Of a DNA stretch of 64,000 bases, positions 1-11,279 are shown piece by piece (position 1 is the stretch's first letter; each line of letters begins with the position of its first letter). This stretch comes from Amyelois transitella (Eukaryota; Arthropoda; Insecta; Lepidoptera; Pyralidae), in the NCBI RefSeq assembly GCF_032362555.1, contig NC_083535.1, positions 434,001 through 498,000 of the forward strand. Direction: 5' to 3'. The translations under genes and the position numbers were made by a program. The notes below the pieces were generated by a model. It made no database searches and was not told the origin of the DNA. It saw nothing but the letters and a program-made list of their open reading frames with translations.

Positions 1-1621
1 ACCATTAAAACGCTACGAAAAGAAATTGTAAGATTTCATGTTTATACCGTATATACCCGTAAAATTGAATTAAATGCGTTAAAGGAAATTAATATATACA
101 ACGAATTTTATGGTATATAATATATTATAATTAGATGTTTTATGCTATAAATTAATAAATAAATATATTTCAAGATATAGATTTTTATGCGAAAATAAAA
201 ATAATTTTAAACATATGAAGAACTGCATAATATATGAGATCAGTGATACAAAAATATGTGAAGAATTTTATGTTGAATGCGATATTTATACTTAAGATTT
301 TTCATGCCACATGATTTTGATAAACCAACTATTTATTTAGTGCTTAGATCATATTATATGACCTAAGATTTAGTCACAAATTCATGAATATAAATAGTAT
401 ATTAACGCATGAAGCGCAACAGTATTATCTAAGTATATATATTTCATTATTGATAATAGGAATCATCACGATAAACAATTATACATAATTGTTGAATATA
501 TTTTAGAAATATTTTCCTAAAATAATAAATATCATTTAAATATAATTAGACTAATCAGTAACAAAAAGAATACTTTATTTACTTTCTTCATTACCAATAC
601 AAATGTATTTAATATGAAAATATAACTAATTGAAAAGTTGTTCAAAAGAATCGAAAATATACAGGATGTTTCGTAAGAGAAAGTTGTTTAATTAATTAAA
701 ATTATTTAAGTGCTTGATACTCTTAATATATCTTATCTTCAAATCTAAATCAGTAAGTGTATAATAAGACATCGAGTATAAATAGGCGAAACCTTTTGAA
801 TATCGGTCATATAAACATATTGATGTACAGAATACAAAAAAATCATTGTACATATTAAAAAAGCCAAAGAAAAACAACCTTATATAATTAAAGACATGGC
901 TTGACAGGAATGCATTATAATAAGGGAAGATAATGGATGTCACACATATTGAAAATGTCACTGAAATAACAATTTTATCTAAAACAAAAAAAAAAAAAAC
1001 AAAAATACATGTATATATTTTCTTTCTTGTTTACAAATTCTTGTTGCAAGAACAAGACTATGAAACTTTTTATATCTAAAAACTATTTTAACGTACTTAA
1101 TTAAAAAAAAATATTTTATAAATATCATCAAAACAATTAAAGTTTTTTTTCTGTCCCATATCAACTTTATGCAAAATAAAATTACTCGATTTGAATTGCC
1201 GACAGATTAGGACGAAAAATTGCTTGCTTCAAAAATTTGTGTACTCAAAAAAAAAAAACAAAGCATCCTGTGTAGTTAAACACAAAAAAAACATACTTAC
1301 ATGAAATGGGACGGGCGAGGACGGGGCCCTACACTACGCAAAACTTGTACATTCCTTGGTACACTACACCAACATACCTATCGCACTACTAAATTGGGAA
1401 ATTTTAATATAATCATTCAAATTAACTGCCAGACGTGTCTATTATATTATTAAGCTTACTCGCATGCCACTTTACTCTTGATTTTAAAGAAATCCTTGAC
1501 CATAATAACTCAAAACGAATCATGAAATCCGTTCAGTAGTTCAAGCTACGCACTCAATTTAACTACTAATATAATATATAAAAAAAAGACACTTAAAATT
1601 CTCATTATTCCAATAAATAGT
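1..1621. other. AT-rich non-coding stretch, probably a per intron
   Basis: I see no exon or recognisable repeat here apart from short A and T runs. Because per coding exon 3 ends at 1990 and the remaining PER protein is not found, this is most likely the start of the next per intron. That is inferred from the gene order only. Confidence 0.4.
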
Positions 1622-1857
1622 GCTGTGTGGTTCCCGGCACCAATACAAAAAAGAATAGGACCACTCCATCTCTTTCCCATGGATGTCGTAAAAGGCGACT
1701 AAGGGATAGACTTACAAAGCTAGCAAATTTGTCACTATTTGAATCTCAATTCTATAATTAAGCCAAATATTTGAACGTGGCCTATCAGTCTTTTCAAGAC
1801 TGTTAGCACTGTCTTCCCCGCAAGGGATATAGACGTGACTATATGTATGTATGTATA
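1622..1857 (+). mobile_element. SINE-A copy, near full length
   Basis: It begins with a GCTGTGTGGTTCCCGGCACC head (one C to T change from the usual GCCGTGTGG), passes through the block ATGGATGTCGTAAAAGGCG and ends with a CCCGCAAGGGATATAGACGTG tail followed by TATGTATGTATG. The same order is seen in about twenty other copies in the window. Confidence 0.8.
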
Positions 1858-1989
1858 TCCATTAAATAAGGACAACGAAAATTAATTGCAAACTAAAATA
1901 AAAAAATACAATAAATACGACCAATACTAGCACTTTCGGCGTTCAGACATAAATCAATATTGTCACAATGAATCAGAATGTCCACTCAC

Positions 1990-2147
1990 CATCACTGGTC
2001 TCCTCCTTGGGCGCCTCGCAGACGGGCGCGGGCGCTGGCGGTCTACATTCCTCCTGGATCACGTCCTGGACAGCCAACGTCTCAATCTGGTTCTTCTTCT
2101 TTTTTGTATCTTTATCTTTCGTTCTCTTTTCCGGCTGTTGTATGTTG
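1990..2147 (-). CDS. per: PERIOD circadian protein, coding exon 3 (basic region)
   Basis: This minus-strand exon continues the PER N-terminus with residues SNIQQPEKRTKDKDTKKKKN and then an acidic/proline stretch ending KEETSDG. The KDKDTKKKKN run resembles the basic, nuclear-localisation-like segment after SGYGGK in insect PER. The acceptor is TATAG before 2147 and the donor is GTGAGT at 1989-1984. The exon enters with one base that completes the split AG|C serine codon from exon 2 and leaves after one base of the next codon. An alternative AG nearer CCGG would put the exon out of phase, so the 2147 start is preferred. PAS domains and the rest of the protein must lie left of the window. Confidence 0.85.
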
Positions 2148-2384
2148 CTATACGTGGACACGAATTGATAATTGATAGCAATTAAATACGTTAAAAGTTC
2201 TCTAAATACAATCATAATCACACACCACTGCACCCCAATTGGCCAAGCCAATAACTTGAAAATTTTTCTTCTTAGTAAAATATCATTTTTAAATTTTGTT
2301 TTTTGTTTGATAATTATTTTCAATGTACTTAAAACCTTAGATGAAGTGGCCTGTTGTGGTCTGTTTATACATATATATATATAA

Positions 2385-2588
2385 CTAGAGTCGTCCGCAT
2401 GGAAACTCTATCAATCTCGCGGGAACTCCGGGATAAAAAGTAGCCTATATGTTATACTGGGCCTTCAGCTACCAACATACCAAATTTCATCGTAATCGGT
2501 TCAGCAGTTTTTGCGTGAAAGAGTAACAAACATCCATACTGACATCCTGACATACTCACAAACTTTCGCATTTATAATATTAGTAAGA
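2385..2588 (-). mobile_element. Non-autonomous Helitron-like element, family 2
   Basis: Read on the minus strand it starts TCTTACTAATATTATAAATG, flanked by A, and ends CTAG followed by T, the A|T insertion pattern of Helitrons. Its interior (GTAATCGGTTCAGCAGTTTT on the plus strand) recurs at 37830-38050 and 39279-39475. It lies in the per intron between coding exons 3 and 2. Confidence 0.65.
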
Positions 2589-2693
2589 TATATACATATA
2601 TCAATAATATGAGCCAAAGTTTGTTAAATATCTGAATGCCGTACATTTAAACTTTAAGAGACTGATACTACAGACATTATTTTTTAAACCCAC

Positions 2694-2777
2694 CTGTTGC
2701 CGGATGTGGAGGGCTTCCCGCCATAACCACTGCTGCCGCTGGAGTTGCTCCCCGAGTGGGTCGACTTGGAGCTGTGG
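2694..2777 (-). CDS. per: PERIOD circadian protein, coding exon 2 (Ser/Gly stretch)
   Basis: The exon encodes SHSSKSTHSGSNSSGSSGYG followed by GKPSTSGN; the SGSSGYGGKPST segment is a hallmark of the insect PER N-terminus and I recognise it from Drosophila and moth PER. The acceptor TTCGCAG ends at 2778 and the donor GTGGGT starts at 2693. Phase is exact: the first base finishes the split codon AG|C from exon 1, and the last two bases (AG) are finished by the C that opens exon 3. The frame giving the longest ORF here is a different one and is not coding. Confidence 0.92.
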
Positions 2778-2868
2778 CTGCGAACAATCATGAATCATCA
2801 TCATCACATACCTACATGTACATTATGCAACATCATCGGTAACAATCATCTCGCACTCTTATTCAGAG

Positions 2869-3133
2869 TTTACATACATACATACATATGATCACGTCTA
2901 TATCCCTTGCGGGGTAGACAGAGCCAACAGTCTTGAAAAGACTGAATGGCCACGTTCAGCTATTTGGCTTAATGATAGAACCGAGATTCAAATAGTGACA
3001 GGTTGCTAGCCCATCGCCTAAAAGAGGAATCCTAAGTTTATAAGCCTATCCCTTAGTCGCCTTTTACGACATCCATGGGAAAGAGATGGAGTGGTCCTAT
3101 TCTTTTTTGTAATAGTGCCGGGAACCACACGGC
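2869..3133 (-). mobile_element. SINE-A copy, full length, in the per intron
   Basis: The tail (ACATACATACATATG, then CACGTCTATATCCCTTGCGG) is at the left and the GGGAACCACACGGC head complement at the right. All internal blocks of the family are present. Confidence 0.85.
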
Positions 3134-3249
3134 ACAGAGTTTTCATATTTTTATTATTCAGAGTTTTCATATTTTTATTATTTGTTGTGACCGATGTTGT
3201 GAAACTAAAAGAATTTGACAATTATTAAGCGAAGCATCCTATTATCTAC

Positions 3250-3445
3250 GAGTATACTAATATTATAAAGCTGAAGAGTTTGTTTGTTTGAACGCGCTTA
3301 TCTCAGGAACTACTGGTTCGAATTGAAATTTTTTTTTGTGTTGAATAGATCATTATATCATATCGAGGAAGGCTTTAGGCTACATAACATCACCCTGCAA
3401 CTTTTAGATTAAGGAGCGAAGAAATAATGGAAAATGTGAAAAGAA
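3250..3445 (+). mobile_element. Helitron-like element, family 1, truncated at 3' end
   Basis: It starts with TATACTAATATTATAAAGC and contains GTTTGTTTGAACGCGCT and the GAGCGAAGAAATAATGG block shared with the complete copies at 6714-6991 and 12338-12603. The terminal hairpin and CTAG are missing. Confidence 0.6.
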
Positions 3446-3607
3446 ACTTAATTAAAATGAACTCAAATTAAAACTACTTATAAAAAAGAAAGAAAAAAAT
3501 GATGATCAAAAAACCAAAATTTTATTAACAAGTTGCATACAGTCCCTGCATAGCATCAACATGCGGGAGCGTGCCCAGAAGGCTGGCAGCAATTTTTTTT
3601 ACATTAC

Positions 3608-3696
3608 CTCCTCCTTGATTGGCTGTTGCTGCAGCTGTTGGAGTAGGCAGAGTCCGAGATCTTAGCGTTGTTCTCCGAATCGTCTAGATTGTCCAT
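3608..3696 (-). CDS. per: PERIOD circadian protein, first coding exon with start codon
   Basis: The exon encodes MDNLDDSENNAKISDSAYSN followed by SCSNSQSRR. The SDSAYSNSCSNSQS segment is the conserved opening of insect PER, so the ATG at 3696 is the true start. The donor is GTAATG from 3607; two bases (AG) are left to be completed by exon 2. Upstream, an acceptor TTTCAG at 3726-3721 shows that the 28-base leader in this exon (3720-3697) is joined to at least one further non-coding exon at higher coordinates. PER acts with TIM and CRY as a repressor of CLK-CYC transcription; this is family knowledge. Only the first ~110 residues are in the window. Confidence 0.92.
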
Positions 3697-4093
3697 GGCT
3701 TATAGATGTCTTCACTTAGTCTGAAACAAACAAACAACAACAACTGTTCATTGATCACTTAACTAGCCGTTCACCACAGCATAAAATTTTAATTTACGAA
3801 ATTGTAAACATCTCACAAACTGAAATGAATGAACAAAAATTCAAAAAGTATTTAATATACTTTTTGAATTTTGATGAGCTTTGTAGGAAAGCCTATTACA
3901 GCACGGAGGATTATATTAATGATAAACATGTGTGGCCCGAGCTTGACACAATGGCCTCTTAAATGCTTGTGCATTTTTGACATGGTCTTGACATAATTTG
4001 TACAGTATGCACATATTTTATTTTATCTTTATTTCATTTGACGATATATTCGTATTGGCATAATAAGTTATAGATTTAAGGGATCTATATTGA

Positions 4094-4240
4094 TGAAAAT
4101 GCTGCAGTGTAGTTTGTTCCGCCGCTTCTTCTACACATGCGCTTTGGAAGCGGTAGTAGTTATAATTAGATTTAAGTTATGTGACGTCAATAAGTGATAC
4201 CTTTTATCCAATTTTGAAAATAAATCTATTCTATTCTAAA
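4094..4240 (+). repeat. rep-G interspersed repeat
   Basis: This contains CTGCAGTGTAGTTTGTTCCG, CTACACATGCGCTTTGGAAG and TGACGTCAATAAGTGATACC and ends in an AATAAATCTATTCTATTC 3' end. Related copies lie at 12934, 39717, 43836 and 59550. It gives the empty-site sequence for the transposon at 43942. I cannot assign it to a class. Confidence 0.6.
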
Positions 4241-4496
4241 CTAACTGACCGATTTTGAAAGCCTGCGAACTTAAAAAAATCTATTGGCAGATTCTACATA
4301 CATTAGGGAACCACAAGGCACGTTTATGGAATGATACGAGTAGCTTAAATTAGGAAAAAAGTTACGAAAAACTTGCACTTATTCTTATTTAATAAAAAGT
4401 TAACATAGCGAATTTGATTCTATTATGAACTGCGCTGCGCTACCGATCACTAGCTACTGTCTCAATTACATCATTGAGCCATCCGGCTGTATGACG

Positions 4497-4566
4497 ATGA
4501 CTTTAAACTGTTCGAGACTGCTGGCACTGTCTGCCTCGTAAGAGAAAAAGACGTAACATACATATA
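4497..4566 (+). mobile_element. SINE-A tail fragment
   Basis: A diverged 3' piece (TTCGAGACTGCTGGCACTGT, then AAAGACGTAACATACATATA) of the SINE-A tail. Confidence 0.45.
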
Positions 4567-4625
4567 AAGCAACTAAAACGTCTTCCAATCAATGCTACAA
4601 AATATTACTCGATTTGACCTTTTCG

Positions 4626-4869
4626 TATAATGACGTCTAAATCCCTTGCGGGATAGACAGAGCCAACAGATTTGAAAGACTGATAGGCCACGCTCATCTG
4701 TAAGGCTTATTGATAGAAATTCAAATGGGGCAGGTTTTCAGTCCATTACCTAAAAATAGAATCCCAAGTTTGCAAACCTATCCCTTAGTCGCCTTTAACG
4801 ACACCCATGGGAAAGAGATGGAGTGGTCCTATTCTTTTTTTTTAATATTGGCGTCGGGAACCACACGGC
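4626..4869 (-). mobile_element. SINE-A copy
   Basis: Tail at the left (CTAAATCCCTTGCGGGATAG), head complement GGGAACCACACGGC at the right, with all internal blocks. Confidence 0.8.
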
Positions 4870-5091
4870 ACTTGTATTAAATTCCGTGAGAAACATCGTA
4901 ATATCACGTTATTCCCTCCCGCTCGCAGCGTTCTACTAGGTACACGAACCGGTCACGTTGCGTCCATTGTGACAAACTGATCGCTTAATGGCTGGCTGTA
5001 CTTGAAATATGCCATGATGGAATACAACCCGTGCTTCAGTTCGGTAACGATTTATTTGTGAGCGTTACACACACTGGCTTGTGCCGTGTGG

Positions 5092-5346
5092 TTACCGGCA
5101 CCAATACAAAAATGAATAGGACCACTCCATCTCTTTGTAATGGATGTCGTAAAAGGTGAGTAAGGGATAGGCTTACAAACTTGGGATTCTTTTTTTTGGC
5201 GATGGGCTAGCAACCTGTCATTAGTTGAATCTCAATTCTATCGGTAGGTAAGCCAAATAGCTGAACGTGGCCATTCAGTCTTTTCAAGACTGTTGGCTCT
5301 GTCTACCCCGCAAGGGATATAGACGTGACCGTATGTATGTATGTAT
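5092..5346 (+). mobile_element. SINE-A copy, full length
   Basis: Runs from GCCGTGTGGTTACCGGCACC to the tail GACGTGACCGTATGTATGTA. Confidence 0.85.
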
Positions 5347-5382
5347 GTTACAAATACATTCATTCAATCATATATTCTCAAG

Positions 5383-5492
5383 CCTGACAGGCCACGTTCA
5401 GTTGTCAGGCTTAGTGTCAGGCTGGTAGCCCATCGCCTATAAGAAGAATCCAAAGTTTATAACCCCATCCCTCAGTCGCCTTTTACGACATC
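5383..5492 (-). mobile_element. SINE-A internal fragment
   Basis: Contains GGCCACGTTCAGTTG, TAGCCCATCGCCTATAAGAA and CGCCTTTTACGACATCC but neither end. Confidence 0.55.
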
Positions 5493-5512
5493 CGTATATG
5501 CTTACTTTTACA

Positions 5513-5640
5513 CATACTTACATATATATATATATATATATAAAATTACGCCTCTTTCCCGGAGAGGAGAGCAGATACAATTTCTATCCGCATTCATAAT
5601 TTTGTTCATGCAAGCTTGTTGATTGAGTATTGTATACTAA
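5513..5640 (-). mobile_element. 5'-truncated, decayed copy of the LINE
   Basis: A (TA)n stretch adjoins ACGCCTCTTTCCCGGAGAGG and ATTCATAATTTTGTTCATGC, the complement of the LINE 3' end, with many substitutions. Confidence 0.5.
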
Positions 5641-5809
5641 CCGACATACTAGTATTACGTAAATATTCTAAGATTTTCAAGTTCGAAACTTGAACAATGG
5701 TACTGTTAAACCAAAGTTGGTGCCGGCTATAAATTTCTAGGAAAGCTATAAGGCAACAAAACACGAGTCGTGAAACGTACTACAGTTAATAAATATAATG
5801 GAACGTGAC

Positions 5810-5846
5810 TTATGTCGTACACCACCTGAGCTGGTGTACGACATAA
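5810..5846. repeat. Perfect 15-bp inverted repeat with 7-base loop
   Basis: Arms 5810-5824 and 5832-5846 (TTATGTCGTACACCA and its complement) match at every position. It lies upstream of the per start codon. I know no element with this sequence. Confidence 0.7.
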
Positions 5847-6009
5847 AAAGCCTTAGATTGATTATTTATTATGTAATAATACCAACACCGCTCCGTCGGC
5901 GCGGCTTCGCACGGATAATGGAACAAATTAGCTTTCACACCTTCGTGTAAATCGGGTACGTTGTGTTGAAAGGTCAGGTCAAAAGTGAGCCCTAAATAAT
6001 ATATAAATA

Positions 6010-6259
6010 TAAATAAATATATATGTGTATACGAGACAAATTACACAGATTGTGTTAGCCTCGAAGTAAGTTCGAAACTTGTGTTACGAGATACTAACTC
6101 AACGATACTATATTTTATAATAAATACTTATATAGATAAATATCCAAGGGCCAGGCCAATCAGAAAAAGTTCTTTTCTCATCATGCCCTGGCCGGGATTC
6201 GAACCCGGGACCTTTGGTGTCGCAGACAAGCGTACTACCGCTGCGCCACAGAGGCCGTA
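6010..6259 (-). mobile_element. tRNA-derived SINE (Metulj-like)
   Basis: On the minus strand it opens GGCCTCTGTGGCGCAGCGGT, an A-box-like segment, followed by the B-box GGGTTCGAATCCCGG, then a tRNA-unrelated body and an AT-rich tail. Copies occur at 11280, 41870 and 61215. The head folds poorly as a full tRNA and lies in repeat context, so it is not a tRNA gene. The Metulj label is a guess from memory. Confidence 0.75.
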
Positions 6260-6289
6260 AATGTATTTTATAAGTGCTATATACTCTCT

Positions 6290-6362
6290 CTCTATCAAGT
6301 CTCGAACTTACTTCTAGGCTAACTCAATCTGTGTAATTTGTCCCGTATATATTTATTTATAT
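6290..6362 (+). mobile_element. tRNA-derived SINE, 3' fragment in opposite orientation
   Basis: TCAAGTCTCGAACTTACTTC and CTCAATCTGTGTAATTTGTC match the 3' body of the same SINE; with the neighbouring minus copy it forms an inverted pair. Confidence 0.55.
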
Positions 6363-6554
6363 TTAATTTATTTGTAAGTCTGATATGTGGAAGTGATGAG
6401 TGATGACACAAAATGTAAAGCCGCATCTATATTGGGTAAGCTGCTACGATTTTATACTGATTCAATACTCATGTAATCAGTTATTGTTTTTAATGAAGTT
6501 TATAAACGAGTTCAAAATAAAAAGGCTGAACTGTTACATAAACTGTTCCTTTTT

Positions 6555-6625
6555 ATATACATACATAAACGCCTTTTTCCCGGAGGGGTAGGCCGAGACT
6601 ACATCTTTCCACATTTCTAAATATT
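6555..6625 (-). mobile_element. LINE 3'-end fragment
   Basis: CATACATAAACGCCTTTTTC and GGAGGGGTAGGCCGAGACTA are the complement of the LINE 3' end. Confidence 0.5.
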
Positions 6626-6713
6626 ATTTCTTCTTATTTTTCTTTTTGTTTCTTTTTAAAGCTGATTTATTAAAAAGATGCAAAGTTGACTTTTGTGTAT
6701 TATCAGATCTTAA

Positions 6714-6991
6714 TCTATACTAATATTTATATTTATAAAGCTGAAGAGTTTGTTTGTTTGTTTGAACGCGCTAATCTCGAAAACTACTGGTTCGAATTGA
6801 AAAATGATTTTTGTGTTGAATAGACCATTTATCGAGGAAGGCTTTAGGCTATATAACATCACGCTGCAACTATTAAGAGCGAAGAAATAATGGAAAATGT
6901 GAATAAAAACGGGGGAAATTATTCATCCTTGAGGGCTTTAATGATGCCCAAAATAACTATATCATGCGGACAAAGTCGCGGGCGCAGCTAA
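6714..6991 (+). mobile_element. Helitron-like element, family 1, complete
   Basis: It starts TCTATACTAATATTTATATT after an A and ends GCGGGCGCAGCTAA before a T, i.e. 5' TC and 3' CTRR with host A/T at the boundaries. A GC-rich palindrome-like segment (GCGGACAAAGTCGC) precedes the end as in Helitrons. No RepHel ORF: non-autonomous. Confidence 0.7.
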
Positions 6992-7104
6992 TATTGTTAA
7001 AAGTGATAGCTGTTCCTGTCATTAGTATGCAACTAGCTCGTATCATTTCGATACATTTTTTTTCCTATTTGTACTGTGTAATTTTCGACGCCTTTAAAAA
7101 AAAA

Positions 7105-7352
7105 GAAATAGGACCATTATCAATAATATCTCGTTCCCATAGATGTTGTAAAAGGCGACTAAGGGACAGGCTTATAAACTTAGGATTCTTCTTTTAGATG
7201 AAGAGCTAGCAACTGGTATCTATCTGAATCTCACTTCTATCATTAAGCCTGAACGGGGCCTCTCACTTGTTTCAAGACTGTTCATGTCATGTCGAAGTCA
7301 AGATTGTGGTCATGTCTACCCGCAAGGGTTATTGACGTGATTATATGTATGA
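7105..7352 (+). mobile_element. SINE-A copy with decayed head
   Basis: AAAAGGCGACTAAGGGACAG, CAAGACTG and CGCAAGGGTTATTGACGTG are recognisable; the first 20-30 bases are lost. Confidence 0.6.
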
Positions 7353-7355
7353 ATG

Positions 7356-9956
7356 TATAAAAAAAATCATTTAATTCTAATATTAATAAGTGAGTAACAC
7401 ACAACATACAGCTGAAACTATTGAGCCTATGAAGCTGATATTTGGCATGGCTTCGGCTAAGATGTATGAGGAAAGCTAGTTGAGAACTAAGATTTACAAA
7501 AATTTTGGCAGAACCAGAAATAAGGAGATTTTGATTTTAGGTGGTGTAGTAGTAGGAATGAAAAATAGGGCTTAAGACAAATAATAAAGAAACTTACACA
7601 CATTCGCATAGCTGTAATAAAAAATAAAAAAAAATCGCTTATGCAAATAAATCGCTTAGCAAAATAAAAAACAAAATCAATCACTTTCACTTCGAAATAT
7701 CACCTAATAAATTCAATTCAGGTCTGTACAGCCAACTGAATAGCAACATACCCAAGCTCTAAGAATTTCAAAAATAAAGTTACTTAACATTAAGTTACTT
7801 TGACTTTTGTTAATATGTTACAATAACATAATCTATGGAACTGATGCGTTATGCATAATTATGTGCATGCAATCTCTTCAACAACCTTCTATATTTCACA
7901 AACTATTTCTGATCAAGAAAAATGCTGGGTTTCCACTTACTGTCTTTAATCACATTATTGATGTTTTATTTATTAATGTTTACTCAGTCATTCAGTTGTT
8001 TCATTATGGCTACAATTTTTTGATAGTTGCCGAGAAATTTATGTAACATACTTATTTTCTCATGGACAAGATGTTATCCAGAAACAAGGTTGAATTTTGA
8101 GCGTAATTATCTGAATTACAGAATGAGTAAGATGTTACATTTGCTTAGGTAAATACCTATATAATTAAAATTTATGCTTGAAATTTCACTAAGTAAGAGA
8201 TTTATGATTATGCATAGGTTTTCATAAAAAAACTTTTCCAATGATTTTGCGATAAATTCATTTTAATTATTGAAGTGCAACGTAGACAAAGAATAATATG
8301 TAAGTAGTCATGCTTGTGCCTGAAAGTCGATTGGTTAATTTATAGTATCAACATAAGTATCATCTGTAAATTATGCACTAAAACAAATGCCAAAGTATGA
8401 ATAAATAAACTTTTGATTGAAATAAATCAGATGAAACTTACTGCAATTTATCTTAATCTATTTATAAACTTACCGGGTCTATATATCCATTAATACAGTA
8501 CAAAATAAAGTCCAAAATGCACCAAGCAATGATAATACTTTGACTCTTGAATGAACACTTTTGTAATTAAATTACTAACTGCAAACGTCGTAATACACCA
8601 AGTATTAAAAGGCATGGGACAGAAATTACTGTTTACTATATGCGTGTACAGTTAGCTTAACTGAATTCTCTTAAATGTAATTATAAATCGTCTCGCGAAG
8701 TACAACTAAATCTGAATCAAAACTTCACGTCACGTCACAAACACAGTCGCAATGAGAATAGTGCTGTGAACCTTCTGTCGAAAGGAATGTGGCGAATTGA
8801 ATCGATTATTGTATTATCTACCTTTTAGTCATTAATGAGTCCTTTCATGTATGATATGGTCAATTTATACCTTATTTTATATGAAAATTTCAATCCTACG
8901 CACTTTAAGGGTTCTTGAAAAACATTCCAGTATATTTAAATGTTTCACGGTCGTTATTGAATTGGAATCGTTGTAATAAAAATACTGAATGTATATCTAA
9001 AACCCATTTTTTTAAGATTATATTTCGCATAGACTGATATAAAAAGCAAAATATAATTTAAGCTATGCTGCTGCTAACTTTGATATCTTTCCAATATTTT
9101 TAATTTTTATTTTGTTTAACAGTAAGTATTTGTCAAATCTTAATTTACAAATTTAATTATTATTTTCTTTTTTATGAACAATATACATAACAAACATATT
9201 GCTATGTTGAATTAGTTCTTTGTTGTTTAATAAATATTAGGCGATTTATGAAGTATCGATACATTGTTACTAAAAAGTTGACATCTGCAAAAAGGCAAAC
9301 CCTACCCTAAACGTTCACGCTCAAGAACACGTGAGTTGTTTGAGTGAGCAGGACAACAACAATACACAATGTCGGCAGCCCGACGGGTGGTAAACAAATG
9401 AAATAATTTACAGAACATTCTTCATTGTCACATACCCATATCATTAAATTTTAATATAATTGTATAAAAGCGTATTTTTCAAAGTTGCTGTCTGAAACAT
9501 CAGTTTATTATTGCTTAATACAAGATACTCCTTTTCAAAAACCTACATCTAGGTTTAGCAATACTTTATCAGTCGGTAACGCACACCTATATACCGTAGT
9601 AAAGAATTCTTTCGTTTATTTGTGTAGATAGAGTACATACTAAAGTGCATTTAAGTAATTTGTCATTCTAAAATACAACATTTCCACAGTGAAACAAAAG
9701 ACCTTAGTAATATTTCTCCTAGCTCCTGGCGTAAGCAGCTTAAAAAAATATATAAGTAGGTAGAATACTTTTCTATACTCACCATATTTTATGTCGCCCT
9801 TCTCTGCACCGATACGAGATGAATTAAATACGAATGTAATCTACTACGTACATAGCAGCGCCATTAAATAGGTACCTAAGAAAAAACATAGTATGCCAGC
9901 TGCTTCTCTTGCTTGTTAAATCAATCAGAATGGCTTGTAAACTTTTGGATTCAAAT
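7356..9956. other. Non-coding stretch upstream of per coding exons
   Basis: No coding segment is recognisable. A CRE-like tandem (TGACGTGACGTGAAG on the minus strand, about 8737-8723) and one E-box at 9328-9333 are the only regulatory-looking sites. The untranslated first exon of per should lie in or beyond this stretch, but I cannot place it. Confidence 0.35.
9328..9333. promoter_or_regulatory. Canonical E-box CACGTG, candidate CLK-CYC site
   Basis: A perfect CACGTG sits 5.6 kb upstream of the per start codon in the context GAACACGTGAGTTG. CLK-CYC activates insect per through such E-boxes. One hexamer is expected by chance every ~4 kb, so this is only a candidate. Confidence 0.3.
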
Positions 9957-10020
9957 ACATACATACATATAATCACGCCTCTTTCCCGGAGGGGTAGGCA
10001 GAGACTACCTCTTTCCATTG
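9957..10020 (-). mobile_element. LINE 3'-end fragment
   Basis: An ACATACATACATATAATC tail adjoins the complement of the LINE 3' end (CGCCTCTTTCCCGGAGGGGT) and breaks off after TCTTTCC. Confidence 0.65.
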
Positions 10021-11279
10021 TTTGGATTCATATACATAGGCGATATCGGTATCTGTGAATCTAAATTCCAACAAGAAATGCAACTAAACGTAGCCTTGGA
10101 ATCTTGTTACTATTGGCTCTGTTTAGCTTTAGGAATGAAGACGTGTTATCCAAAGGTAATCATCATATGCTTGTCATATGGAGGATGTAACTTTTCGGTT
10201 ACTGTCGTCCACTATCGTTCTGAATAAAAAACCTTTCTTTTTCCGTTTCTAGTTACTTTTTCACTTCTCTGGAAGAGCCCGGGGCGCGACTTTTGTTCAT
10301 GTTTCTACACGAAGCGATGCTCGTTCGACCTCCACAAGAGCGAAGCCTTGCGGCATGTATGACTCATAAACTTCGATTAATGAGGAAACATTAGAGAGTG
10401 CCGTGTGGTTCCCGGCACCAATACAAAAAAGAATAGGACCGCTCTATCTCGTTCCCATGGATGTCGTTAAAGGCGACTAAGGGATAGGCTTCTTAAAATT
10501 GCGATCCTTTTTTAGGCGATGGGCTAGCAACCTGTCACTATTTGGATCTCAATTCCATCATTAAGCCGAGCAGCTGAACGTGGCCATTCAGTCTTTTCGG
10601 GACTTTTGGCTCTGTCTACCCCGTAAGGGATATGGGCGTGACTATATGTATGTATGTACATTAGAGAGATGCATACATGATGCACAACCTCCGACACAAC
10701 ATCGTCTGTCGCGCGGTTCCCCAGGCATAACACCTAGCCTGGCGGAAGATCTTCCCTTTGGTGGCGGTCGAGCCGAATCATCGCTCCCGCTACATGAGTA
10801 ATACCTAATGTCAGACATGCCTTTACCATAAATTGTGTAAACAGAGTCACGTTTACCTTTTTGTGGCCTCGTACCTACCTACGAAAAAGAATTCAGTTGC
10901 TGAACGTATTAAAAGCGTGTTCAAGAATAAACATAAACAACAAAACAAAAGCTAAGGCTTGCGACTTTCTGAAGTTTGATGTGGTGCTATAATTAACACT
11001 GAAATCGCTAAAATTTTAGGGCTTCATAAGCGTCGGCCGCGCTGACGAATTATTTCTGTACCAATGTCATGCCATTTTTAAATGTACTACTTTTATTTTA
11101 TTGACGTCATTTTCCCTAAGCACTTTCCCAACATCACGCGATCATTTACTTACCTCCTGCTTCAAGCTAATAATATTAAGATTATTTCTATCATACAACG
11201 CACTTGTCGTTCAGGAAAATTAAAGATTGTTTTTATGTTAGTATTATTTTTGTTTCGTTATATCTTTACTAATATTTTG
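10021..11279. other. Non-coding stretch with one SINE-A copy
   Basis: Apart from the SINE-A copy at 10400-10658 I see nothing recognisable; the short ORFs here have no coding character. Confidence 0.4.
10400..10658 (+). mobile_element. SINE-A copy, full length
   Basis: From GCCGTGTGGTTCCCGGCACC to GGGCGTGACTATATGTATGT. Confidence 0.85.

Noticed and set aside
692..961. 89-aa minus ORF
   Set aside because: Low-complexity F/Y/I-rich translation of AT-rich DNA; no motif and no splice context.
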